From positions 1-6,424 of the forward strand of contig DSAR01000547.1 of NCBI GenBank assembly GCA_011046405.1: a DNA stretch of 6,424 nucleotides, written 5' to 3'. Each line of letters begins with the position of its first letter. Positions within the stretch are counted from its first letter, which is position 1. This DNA comes from Chloroflexota bacterium (lineage in GTDB: Bacteria; Chloroflexota; Anaerolineae; B4-G1). The position numbers were made by a program, and so were the translations under genes. Below are positions 1 to 6,253 of the stretch, piece by piece. Below the pieces are notes generated by a model. It did no database searches, was not told where the DNA came from, and saw only the letters and a list, made by a program, of their open reading frames with translations.

Positions 1-20
1 AGATAGCCCGGTGCTTTTTT

Positions 21-87
21 GCCACGAATTGCACGAATTTTACGAATTTATCTTCTTTTCTTCGTGTTAATTCGTGAAATTCGTGGC
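21..87. repeat. Imperfect inverted repeat of phased ACGAATT units
   Basis: Three ACGAATT units at 24-30, 33-39 and 42-48 (period 9) face three inverted TTCGTG-type units at 61-66, 71-76 and 80-85, also period 9. The outer arms pair perfectly: 21-30 with 78-87 (GCCACGAATT / AATTCGTGGC) and 32-39 with 69-76. The inner part pairs only after a one-base slip. The structure could fold as a long hairpin in RNA or single-stranded DNA. Similar ATTCGTG-rich elements occur dispersed in some environmental bacterial genomes, so this may be one copy of an interspersed repeat family; that is recollection rather than something shown here. Confidence 0.75.
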
Positions 88-157
88 TGATTTGTGATGC
101 TCCCCCAAGTTTTGTATGCGCCCGTTGACCAGATAAGGCCTGGGGTAGGCGAGGGAT

Positions 158-203
158 ATGGAGACGGGTAGATGGGATGCAAACCCCATCTACTCATCTC
201 CAT
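158..203. repeat. Long stem-loop downstream of gap
   Basis: Positions 158-176 pair with 185-203 (left arm GGAGACGGGTAGATGGG at its core, right arm CCCATCTACTCATCTCC). This gives a stem of about 19 bp with one C/A mismatch and one G-U pair, around an 8-nt loop. Neither side has a T-run, so it is not a standard intrinsic terminator. It lies about 90 nt past the gap stop on the minus strand and could protect or define the mRNA 3' end, or be a repeat element. Confidence 0.65.
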
Positions 204-292
204 CCTGGTTGACTGACAAAACGCTGAGTAAGGTGACCGGCACTTAAAATTTGGAGCGGATAGCGCGGTTTCGACGGGAAAAAGGTTGTGTC

Positions 293-1318
293 CTAGACGC
301 CTTTGTCCGCAATCAGCTTGGCCAGATCACAGGTACGAACCGAGTAGGCCCACTCATTGTCGTACCAGGTGATGACCTTGACCATGTTACCGCCGATGAG
401 CATCGTGGATAGTCCATCGACGATGCTGGAACGTGGGTCGCCTTTATAGTCCATCGAGACCAGGGGTTCCTCGGAATAACCCAGGATGCCCGCCATCGGA
501 CCTTCGGCGGCAGCAGCCTTAAAGGCGGCGTTGACTTCTTCCAGGGTGGTATCTTTTTCTAGTTCGGCCACGAAGTCCACGACCGAGACGGTGGGCGTGG
601 GAACACGCATCGCCATACCGTCGAATTTCCCCTCGAGTTCAGGGATGACCAGCGCCAGGGCCTTGGCTGCCCCGGTGCTAGTGGGAATGATGTTCAAGGC
701 GGCCGCCCGCGCGCGGCGCGGATCGCCGGAAGCCAGGTCCAGCAGTTTCTGAGTGGTGGTATAGGAGTGCACGGTGGTCACCAACCCCTTGACAATGCCG
801 AAACTGTCCAGCAGGACTTTGACCGCTGGGGCCAGGCAATTGGTGGTGCAGGAAGCGTTAGAGAGGATGTGGTGCTTGGCAGGGTCGTAGTCCTCGGTGT
901 TGACGCCGAGGACAATGGTCAGATCGACGCTGTCGGCCGGTTTAGCCGGTGCGCTGATGATGACCTTCTTGGCACCAGCCTCTATGTGGGCGGCGGCCTT
1001 TTTGCCATCGCGGAAGACGCCGGTGGATTCGATCACGATCTCGACGCCTAGATCGGCCCAGGGCAACTTGCCTGGGTCGCGCTCGGCCAGGACCTCAATG
1101 CGCCCGCCGTCGACGACCAGGTTGCCCTTGATGACCTCGACGTCACCGGGATAGACGCCATAGTTGGAGTCATATTTGAATAGATGGGCGTTGGTCTCGG
1201 CGTCGAAGAGATCGTTGACGGCGACGACCTGGAGTTCGCCGTCGTATTTCTCCTTGATTGCCTTGAGAACTTGTCGTCCGATACGTCCGAATCCGTTGAT
1301 GCCTACTTTTACTGTCAT
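293..1318 (-). CDS. gap: Type I glyceraldehyde-3-phosphate dehydrogenase
   Basis: Cytosolic GAPDH, which reversibly converts glyceraldehyde-3-phosphate, NAD+ and phosphate to 1,3-bisphosphoglycerate in glycolysis and gluconeogenesis. The 341-aa product has the usual length. The N-terminal Rossmann motif GINGFGRIGR is at residues 6-15. The catalytic motif NASCTTNC contains Cys157, and His184 lies in TTVHSYT. The phosphate-binding TSTG is at 213-216, MAMRVPTP at 236-243 and the C-terminal WYDNEW at 318-323. Asp36 in VNDL matches the acidic residue that favours NAD over NADP in the Bacillus enzyme; the usual Pro after LDL is Ala here, so cofactor strictness should not be overstated. I chose the ATG at 1316-1318 because AAAGGAGT lies 6 nt upstream and family homology begins there; an upstream in-frame ATG would add 24 unrelated residues. 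The ATG overlaps the yvcK stop as ATGA, implying co-transcription and coupled translation. Confidence 0.97.
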   Translation of the reverse strand: MTVKVGINGFGRIGRQVLKAIKEKYDGELQVVAVNDLFDAETNAHLFKYDSNYGVYPGDVEVIKGNLVVDGGRIEVLAERDPGKLPWADLGVEIVIESTGVFRDGKKAAAHIEAGAKKVIISAPAKPADSVDLTIVLGVNTEDYDPAKHHILSNASCTTNCLAPAVKVLLDSFGIVKGLVTTVHSYTTTQKLLDLASGDPRRARAAALNIIPTSTGAAKALALVIPELEGKFDGMAMRVPTPTVSVVDFVAELEKDTTLEEVNAAFKAAAAEGPMAGILGYSEEPLVSMDYKGDPRSSIVDGLSTMLIGGNMVKVITWYDNEWAYSVRTCDLAKLIADKGV

Positions 1319-2607
1319 TGCTTTACTCCTTTCGATTGTTGTAATAGATTCAAAAGCGCTCGTGCCAATTTGTCGCTGTCGTGCCGCCATGGGCGTGTTT
1401 GATCCACCAGATCCGCAGCGACGACTCGATAATGTCGTGTCGACGTGAGGTTTGTTGAGACGAGCTCAACGCCCGGCGGCGGATCGAAATCGACGTCCAA
1501 GTTGTTGTTGATTAAAATGGTCGAGAAGATACCTGAACCTACGTGAGCCTCCAATGCTTTGATGTGATCTTCAGCGGTATATGTGTCGGTCTCGCCGCAT
1601 TGGGTAGCGACGTTGCAGACGTAGACTTTGATCGCTGAACTGGCCTCAACCGCCCGCGCCACGTCCGGCACGAGCAAATTAGGTAGAACGCTGGTGTACA
1701 GGCTGCCAGGGCCGGCCACGATCATATCCGCCTTCAGCAAGGCGTGGATTGCCTCGGGATAGGCAGGGACGTCGTCGGGTTCCAGGTAGACTCTTTCGAT
1801 GGACCCATTGGCCTTGGTGATGCTGGACTCGCCACTCACGCGACAGAGGCCGTTCGCCTCGGCTTTCAGGTCGGCCATTAGGGTGACGTCGCGCAGGGTG
1901 CTGGGGATGACCCGCCCACGAATGGCCAATACCCGTCCCGATTCCAGGATTGCCCGCTCGAAACTGCCGGTTACTTCAGCCATGGCCGTGATGAAGAGAT
2001 TGCCGAAACTGTGTCCATTGAGGCTGTCTACGTCGCCAAAGCGGTATTGGAACAGTTGCGTCGTCAGCGCTTCGTCGTCAGCGAGGGCGGCGATACAGTT
2101 GCGAATGTCGCCGGGAGGTAGCACCCCAAGTTCGCGTCGCAACCTCCCCGAACTCCCCCCGTCGTCGGCGACGGTGACGATGGCTGTGATATTGGACGTG
2201 TGTTTTTTAAGACTGCGTAAGAGTACAGACAGGCCGTGCCCGCCGCCAATGGCGACGATCTTTGGCCCTCGTCCCCGGCGCCGGTAGTCGTAGACTGCGT
2301 TGACGACCGTTTCGGGATTGGTTTCCACAAAGGGAGCGAGCAGTGACCGGTTCAGGTTGATGAGCGCGATGATGACTGCGCTAACGCCCAGCAGTCCGAA
2401 TAGCCCCGACCGTAAGCCCCGAGAGATAAATTGAAAGGTCAGATAGTAGAAGAAGTTGGGCAGGGGATAGAACTCTTTCAACAGGAAGCTGAAACCCAGG
2501 CTGAGGATCGCGATGCCGCTTCCCAGAAGCAAGAGCCACCTCTTGACGCCTATGCCGGGAATCATCCATTTGACGATCGTGTTGATGTATCGTTTACCCG
2601 TTTTCAC
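1315..2607 (-). CDS. yvcK: Membrane-anchored YvcK-type gluconeogenesis factor
   Basis: Member of the YvcK/CofD-like family. Characterised homologues bind nucleotide-sugar ligands and are needed for growth on gluconeogenic carbon sources and for normal envelope synthesis; no enzymatic reaction is assigned. The 430-aa protein has an N-terminal extension of about 110 residues with two predicted membrane helices (about 23-43 and 68-86), then a basic linker (YDYRRRGRG) and the soluble domain. Family motifs are in order: GGGHGL (121-126), ADDGGSSGRLR (147-157), PPGDIRNC (164-171), NGHSFGNL (197-204), GPGSLYTS (299-306) and NVATQCGET (332-340). Bacillus YvcK is shorter, about 320 aa, and soluble. 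Translation starts at GTG (2605-2607), because an in-frame TGA lies at 2626-2628 and no ATG intervenes; the ribosome site before it is poor. Its stop overlaps the gap start. The family assignment is firm; the ligand and exact role here are inferred. Confidence 0.93.
   Translation of the reverse strand: MKTGKRYINTIVKWMIPGIGVKRWLLLLGSGIAILSLGFSFLLKEFYPLPNFFYYLTFQFISRGLRSGLFGLLGVSAVIIALINLNRSLLAPFVETNPETVVNAVYDYRRRGRGPKIVAIGGGHGLSVLLRSLKKHTSNITAIVTVADDGGSSGRLRRELGVLPPGDIRNCIAALADDEALTTQLFQYRFGDVDSLNGHSFGNLFITAMAEVTGSFERAILESGRVLAIRGRVIPSTLRDVTLMADLKAEANGLCRVSGESSITKANGSIERVYLEPDDVPAYPEAIHALLKADMIVAGPGSLYTSVLPNLLVPDVARAVEASSAIKVYVCNVATQCGETDTYTAEDHIKALEAHVGSGIFSTILINNNLDVDFDPPPGVELVSTNLTSTRHYRVVAADLVDQTRPWRHDSDKLARALLNLLQQSKGVKQ
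1325..1332 (-). promoter_or_regulatory. gap ribosome binding site inside yvcK
   Basis: AAAGGAGT on the minus strand lies 6 nt before the gap ATG and is embedded in the last codons of yvcK. It decides the gap start and supports re-initiation or coupled translation after yvcK. Confidence 0.85.
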
Positions 2608-2629
2608 CCGTATTTCGGCCGTTTCTCAT
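2594..2629 (-). other. Possible 11-codon leader ORF overlapping yvcK start
   Basis: An ATG at 2627-2629 on the minus strand is preceded by AGGAAGAGGGTAG, a better ribosome site than that of the yvcK GTG. It encodes only MRNGRNTGENG and stops at TAA (2594-2596), 11 nt past the yvcK start in another frame. It could load ribosomes for coupled initiation at the nearby GTG. It may also be chance, or point to an indel near the true yvcK start. It lies downstream of the predicted transcription start, so it would be on the mRNA. Confidence 0.35.
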
Positions 2630-2657
2630 CTACCCTCTTCCTAACGCCGCCGACGCT

Positions 2658-2686
2658 ATTATAACCGAACGGGGCACAGACGTCAA
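2658..2686 (-). promoter_or_regulatory. Sigma-70-type promoter of the yvcK-gap operon
   Basis: On the minus strand, TTGACG (2681-2686) and a perfect TATAAT (2658-2663) are separated by exactly 17 nt. Transcription would start near 2651, leaving a leader of about 44 nt before the yvcK GTG. This is a near-consensus housekeeping promoter, suggesting strong constitutive expression unless repressed. Confidence 0.8.
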
Positions 2687-2772
2687 TGGGCAACAACGAC
2701 TTCATTGGATCAAACTGGGAGAAATCGACTGTTCGCTTTGTCACTATCTGTGCAACTTGTGTTGAATAAAGT

Positions 2773-2801
2773 TTGCTTCTTCAAGACAGGGGTAGTATAC
2801 T
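2773..2801 (+). promoter_or_regulatory. Candidate promoter of the STAND-SARP regulator gene
   Basis: TATACT (2796-2801) is preceded at 17 nt by TTGCTT (2773-2778), a weak -35. A second overlapping TATACT lies at 2801-2806. Transcription would start around 2808-2813, just before the AAGGAG at 2823-2828. It diverges from the yvcK promoter about 90 bp away. The -10 is good but the -35 poor, so expression may be weak or need an activator. Confidence 0.5.
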
Positions 2802-2822
2802 ATACTGTATTGGGATCCATTT

Positions 2823-2845
2823 AAGGAGACGCTTGTGTAACAAGC
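2823..2845 (+). promoter_or_regulatory. Ribosome site and small hairpin at the regulator start
   Basis: AAGGAG (2823-2828) is the strongest ribosome site here and lies 4 nt before an in-frame TTG (2833). A perfect inverted repeat, GCTTGT (2831-2836) and ACAAGC (2840-2845) with a 3-nt loop, covers that TTG and could hinder initiation there. A GTG at 2835-2837, at ideal spacing from AAGGAG, is followed at once by TAA. Confidence 0.4.
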
Positions 2846-5800
2846 TGGCATTTGCTGTTCAAGTTGTCTTGGAGGGAAAGGTAAAGATTTTGCTCAATTC
2901 ACAACCCATCCTCGTTCGCTCCAAACTCTTGATACCTTCGCTTACTAATCTTCTCACCCGGCCCCGGATTGTTCAAGCGATTCAACCTGGATTGGAGCGC
3001 AAACTGACGATCGTGGTTGCACCGGCCGGATATGGCAAAACGTCGGTCCTGGTCGATTTTGCCCAGCGTTGTTCGTTGCCGGTGTGCTGGTACACGACCG
3101 ATGAACGGGATCGGGACCTGGGGACGTTTATCTGGTATCTGCTAGGCGCTATCAAAACGCAGTTTCCCGATTTTGGCCGCGATGTGCAGGATTTATTGAC
3201 TGTGCAGCGTCATGCTTTCTTGCGCGATCCCGTCGTCTGGGTCGATGAGTTGGTCAACGCCATACTCGATGTGGGTGAAGAATTCGTCGTTATCGTGGAT
3301 AACTACGAAGCCCTGGATGGGACGATGGGTGTCAAGACATTCATGCACCGTCTCCTTGAGATCCTCCCACCAAATTGCCATTTGATATTGGGGAGCCGCG
3401 TGCTGCCTGACGTCCCGGTCACGCGCCTGGTTGCCAAGCGTCAGCTGGTGGGTTTGACGTCCCGGGATCTCCGCTTTACGCAGGAAGAGATCCAAGAGCT
3501 TTTAACCCTTTCGAGCGTGAACGTGACAGAAATCCAGGCTCAGGAGTTGGCCGCTCACGCTGAGGGGTGGGGCACGGGAATCTTGTTGCTGGCGGATTTA
3601 TTGTGTAAAGACGTCGAAGTGGACATGCCTGGACGAGTCACCGTCGATATGTACGATTATCTGGCGCAAGAGGTTTTGACTCGCCAGCCCCCAGACATCG
3701 TGGATTTTTTGAGCGCCTCTTCGGTATTGCGAGAGTGCTCTGTCAGGCTGTGCCGCGAGATTTTGCACAACGAAGCCTCGCGTGAGTTGCTGGCCGAGAT
3801 TGAGCGGCGCCATCTCTTTATCACCCGCTTTGGCGCTGGTCGCGGTGCGACCTACCGGTATCATAACTTATTCCGGGATTTCTTGCACGAGCGCTTGAGC
3901 CGGGATGATCCCGAACGTCACATCGCCATACATCGTCGGGCAGCCGCTTGTTTTGAGCGTGACGACGACATCGAAGAGGCGGTGTTTCACTATCTGGCGG
4001 CCCAGGACTATATCGACGCCACGCGCCTGATGGAACGTGTGGCGATGGAGTGCTTTACCCGCGGGCGAAGTGAGACGTTGTTAAGATGGGCGAATGCCTT
4101 GCCGAGAACCTCCCGGGACCATGCGCCCCGTTTGGCGCTATATCAAAGTCGGGTGTTGACCGATCGCTATGCTTACGAACAGGCTCGACAAGCGTTGGCC
4201 TACGCTGAGACCGGATTCATAGCTCAGTCTAACGCCGATGGTCTGGCCAGGGTACACAATCAACGGGCGACCCTGGCGCTTTTCGAAGGCCAATATGAAG
4301 CCGTTATCGAGCAAGCAAAGATCGCATTGGCGTTCTTGGATCAGCAAGAGGTCGTGGAGCGAGCCCAAGCGCAACGCTTGATCGGATTGGCGCACGTAAA
4401 GTTAGGACATATGGAAGAAGGCGTTGAGCAATTACAGCATACATTGGCCGTCTTTCGTCATATCGGTAGTGTTTATGATGTGGCCAACTTACTGCAAGAC
4501 CTCGCTCATACTTACACGAATTTGGGCAGATTGAATGAAGCCGAATTGCTGTTGAATGAGGCCCTGGCGATACGCCGGCGGCTGGGTGCACCCGTGCCAT
4601 TGGCCGGGGTGCTCAATAATTTGGGTTATTTGCACTACTTGCGTGGAAAGTATCAAGAGGCGCTCGATTTGTACGAGGAGGGATTGGCTGCCGCGCGGCA
4701 TGGAGATGATTTGCGATATCAGGCTTACATCTTGGTGGGATTGGCCGACTTGTATCGGGACGTGGGAGCTTATGAGCGAGCGAGTCCTGTCTATGAGGCC
4801 GGTTGGCAGATGGCGCAAGAAAGTGAGCCTGGTTTGACGCTCAATATCCTGGCTTCGCAGGCCGTTATGGCCCGCTGGCAAGGTGATTACACTCAAGCGA
4901 GAATTTTATTGGCCCAAGCCGATCAGTTGGCTAAGGCAAAGGGGCTGCACGTTGAAGAGCAAGGTTTATTGAGGGTGCTAAGAGGTATTGTGCTGTTAGA
5001 GGATCAGGAGGTAGACGCCGGTTTGAGACTGCTTGCAGCAGGGGTGCGTTTCCTGGAGAAACTGGACGTCAAGCGCGATTTGGCCTGGGCGTACTTCTTG
5101 CAGGCCAAGGCCTATTGTTTGGTGGGAGACGAGCGGCGAGCTATCGCAGCGCTACGATGGGCGATAGCGTTGGGAAATCAAATTGGCGCCCATCAATTCA
5201 TCGTCGTTGAGGGACAATATGCTGAGCAAGTGTTAGCGTTGGGAATTGCTGAACAAATCGATAGCTGTCGGACCATTCTGGAAGATATGCAACGTTTGAA
5301 AAACTTTGGTTTGGAAGACCGGTCTGGATCATTGAGGACCCAGTCCAAGCCAACGGCCTACTTGGAGATCTATACCCTGGGGCGAGGTGAGATCGTCCGA
5401 GATGGGCATAAGATTTCAACCTCTGAGTGGGGAACAGCGACGGCGAAAGAACTCTTTTTTTACGTGCTACTCCACGGCCCTTTGGATCGGGACGTCATTG
5501 GGGTTGATCTCTGGCCTGAGTTGTCGGTCAAGAAAATGAGCAATCGTTTTCACATTGCGCTTCACCGGGTCAGGAAGGCCTTGGGGACAGACATTGTGGT
5601 CGTGCGGAACGGGCAGTATCACTTGGGCGACGTGGATTATTGGCTGGATGTGGACGAGTTCGAGAGCCTGGTTGAACGATCTCGTCTGCTTCCTCCTCAC
5701 GATTGGCAGGCAGAAACCTTGTGGCGACGCGCGGAGTCTCTTTACCAGGGGGATTTTTTACCCGACGTGGAGAACTTATGGTGCGTAGATAAACGTATCG

Positions 5801-6087
5801 CCTTGCGAGAGATGTATGTGGAGACGTTGATGGGTATTGCAAGATGCCACGAGATAAGACGAGAGTACGAGGAGGCGGTCGTTTGGCATCGAAAAGCCCT
5901 GGGCGTCGATGAGTTTCGAGAGGATATCCATCGTCACATCATGGATTGTTACGCTAAGGTCGGGCGCCGGGCAGACGCGCTCGCGCAATATGATATCTGT
6001 CGCGAGGCGCTTCGTCGAGATCTGGGAGTTGAACCCGGGGTGAAGACCAAGGCTTTGTACGAAAGGATCGCCGAAAAGCCATTGTAA
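2833..6087 (+). CDS. STAND ATPase-TPR-SARP (BTAD) transcriptional regulator
   Basis: Large cytosolic regulator, about 1084 aa from TTG 2833 (numbering below). A MalT-like STAND NTPase comes first: Walker A APAGYGKT (63-70), Walker B VVIVDN (152-157), LILGSR (184-189), DLRFTQEEI (212-220), AEGWGTGILLLA (243-254) and YRYHNLFRDFLHERL (341-355). About nine TPR-like repeats of roughly 40 residues follow (430-785); in this class they normally sense a ligand or partner. The output end is an OmpR-like winged helix (about 844-932, with LWPE at 893-896) and a BTAD domain (about 937-1080), the SARP pair that binds direct repeats and activates promoters. MalT itself ends in a LuxR helix-turn-helix instead. 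There is no membrane segment. The start is uncertain: TTG 2833 follows AAGGAG closely, whereas TTG 2890, after GGAGGGAAAGG, is nearer to where family similarity begins (VRSKLLIP). A still earlier TTG at 2773 lies in the promoter. The target and ligand are unknown; the adjacent peptide gene is the leading candidate. Confidence 0.9.
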   Translation: MCNKLAFAVQVVLEGKVKILLNSQPILVRSKLLIPSLTNLLTRPRIVQAIQPGLERKLTIVVAPAGYGKTSVLVDFAQRCSLPVCWYTTDERDRDLGTFIWYLLGAIKTQFPDFGRDVQDLLTVQRHAFLRDPVVWVDELVNAILDVGEEFVVIVDNYEALDGTMGVKTFMHRLLEILPPNCHLILGSRVLPDVPVTRLVAKRQLVGLTSRDLRFTQEEIQELLTLSSVNVTEIQAQELAAHAEGWGTGILLLADLLCKDVEVDMPGRVTVDMYDYLAQEVLTRQPPDIVDFLSASSVLRECSVRLCREILHNEASRELLAEIERRHLFITRFGAGRGATYRYHNLFRDFLHERLSRDDPERHIAIHRRAAACFERDDDIEEAVFHYLAAQDYIDATRLMERVAMECFTRGRSETLLRWANALPRTSRDHAPRLALYQSRVLTDRYAYEQARQALAYAETGFIAQSNADGLARVHNQRATLALFEGQYEAVIEQAKIALAFLDQQEVVERAQAQRLIGLAHVKLGHMEEGVEQLQHTLAVFRHIGSVYDVANLLQDLAHTYTNLGRLNEAELLLNEALAIRRRLGAPVPLAGVLNNLGYLHYLRGKYQEALDLYEEGLAAARHGDDLRYQAYILVGLADLYRDVGAYERASPVYEAGWQMAQESEPGLTLNILASQAVMARWQGDYTQARILLAQADQLAKAKGLHVEEQGLLRVLRGIVLLEDQEVDAGLRLLAAGVRFLEKLDVKRDLAWAYFLQAKAYCLVGDERRAIAALRWAIALGNQIGAHQFIVVEGQYAEQVLALGIAEQIDSCRTILEDMQRLKNFGLEDRSGSLRTQSKPTAYLEIYTLGRGEIVRDGHKISTSEWGTATAKELFFYVLLHGPLDRDVIGVDLWPELSVKKMSNRFHIALHRVRKALGTDIVVVRNGQYHLGDVDYWLDVDEFESLVERSRLLPPHDWQAETLWRRAESLYQGDFLPDVENLWCVDKRIALREMYVETLMGIARCHEIRREYEEAVVWHRKALGVDEFREDIHRHIMDCYAKVGRRADALAQYDICREALRRDLGVEPGVKTKALYERIAEKPL

Positions 6088-6134
6088 GCTGTTGAGAGAG
6101 CTGGTCTCGTTCAAAAATCAAATGTGAGTTGAAG

Positions 6135-6170
6135 AAAACCAGGTTTTTTCCAAAAAAAGCCTGGTTTTTT
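6135..6170 (+). terminator. Intrinsic terminator after the regulator gene
   Basis: AAAACCAGG (6135-6143) pairs with CCTGGTTTT (6160-6168); the stem is extended inward by a T-run (6144-6149) facing an A-run (6152-6158). The distal arm ends in TTTTTT (6165-6170). It lies about 48 nt past the regulator stop codon and separates that gene from the downstream peptide gene. The A-rich left side means it could also act on the opposite strand. Confidence 0.8.
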
Positions 6171-6173
6171 GCT

Positions 6174-6195
6174 GTTTTGTAAGAGTTTTGTAAGA
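6174..6195 (+). promoter_or_regulatory. 11-bp tandem direct repeat, likely SARP operator
   Basis: GTTTTGTAAGA occurs twice in perfect tandem (6174-6184 and 6185-6195). The second copy ends 10 bp before the -10 box. Known SARPs bind direct repeats with 11- or 22-bp periodicity placed about 8 bp upstream of the -10, where they substitute for a -35. The match of period and position, right beside a SARP gene, supports an operator, though binding by that protein is inferred. Confidence 0.65.
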
Positions 6196-6202
6196 GCCTT
6201 CA

Positions 6203-6211
6203 TGGTATGAT
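6203..6211 (+). promoter_or_regulatory. Extended -10 promoter of the peptide gene
   Basis: TGGTATGAT combines a TGn extension with a 5/6 match to TATAAT (6206-6211). The position expected for a -35 (6183-6188, GAGTTT) does not match TTGACA and instead falls in the direct repeats, as expected of an activator-dependent promoter. Transcription would start near 6218, leaving a leader of about 36 nt. Confidence 0.6.
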
Positions 6212-6253
6212 ATAGGCAGATTCGCATGCTATTTGAAAGAAGGGAGGTTAAAA

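Larger units (their letters stand above)
1..292. other. Non-coding region downstream of gap
   Basis: No credible coding region is seen here. The stretch holds an imperfect inverted repeat built from 9-bp-phased ACGAATT/ATTCGTG units (21-87) and a long GC-containing hairpin (158-203), both listed separately. The remaining sequence (about 204-292) directly follows the gap stop codon on the minus strand and shows no hairpin followed by a T-run. I therefore see no classic intrinsic terminator for the yvcK-gap operon; the hairpin at 158-203 is the only strong secondary structure close enough to mark the transcript end. Confidence 0.7.

Noticed and set aside
21..87. CRISPR-like array
   Set aside because: The units are 7-9 bp, in two opposite orientations and without unique spacers, so this is an inverted repeat and not a CRISPR.
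486..1154. Plus-strand ORFs opposite gap
   Set aside because: They lie wholly antisense to a conserved enzyme, show arginine/alanine/serine-rich shadow composition and overlap each other in different frames.
1319..1390. Upstream ATG extending GAPDH by 24 residues
   Set aside because: The extension lies inside the yvcK coding end, has no GAPDH similarity, and the downstream ATG has a strong ribosome site and the family-typical N-terminus.
1799..2287. 162-aa plus-strand ORF opposite yvcK
   Set aside because: Antisense to the conserved YvcK domain, with low-complexity Arg/Ser/Pro composition and no recognisable domain.
2773..2832. Longer regulator start at TTG 2773
   Set aside because: This codon coincides with the predicted -35 and would precede the transcription start; no ribosome site is present.
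4304..4896. Minus-strand ORFs (98 and 135 aa) opposite the TPR region
   Set aside because: They overlap each other and the intact regulator, with no supporting ribosome site or domain.
6163..6173. Possible third copy of the 11-bp operator repeat
   Set aside because: Only about 5 of 11 positions match, and the bases belong to the terminator T-run.
6233..6253. TTG start giving a 62-aa peptide
   Set aside because: It has no ribosome site of its own and contains the ribosome site of the better ATG at 6254.
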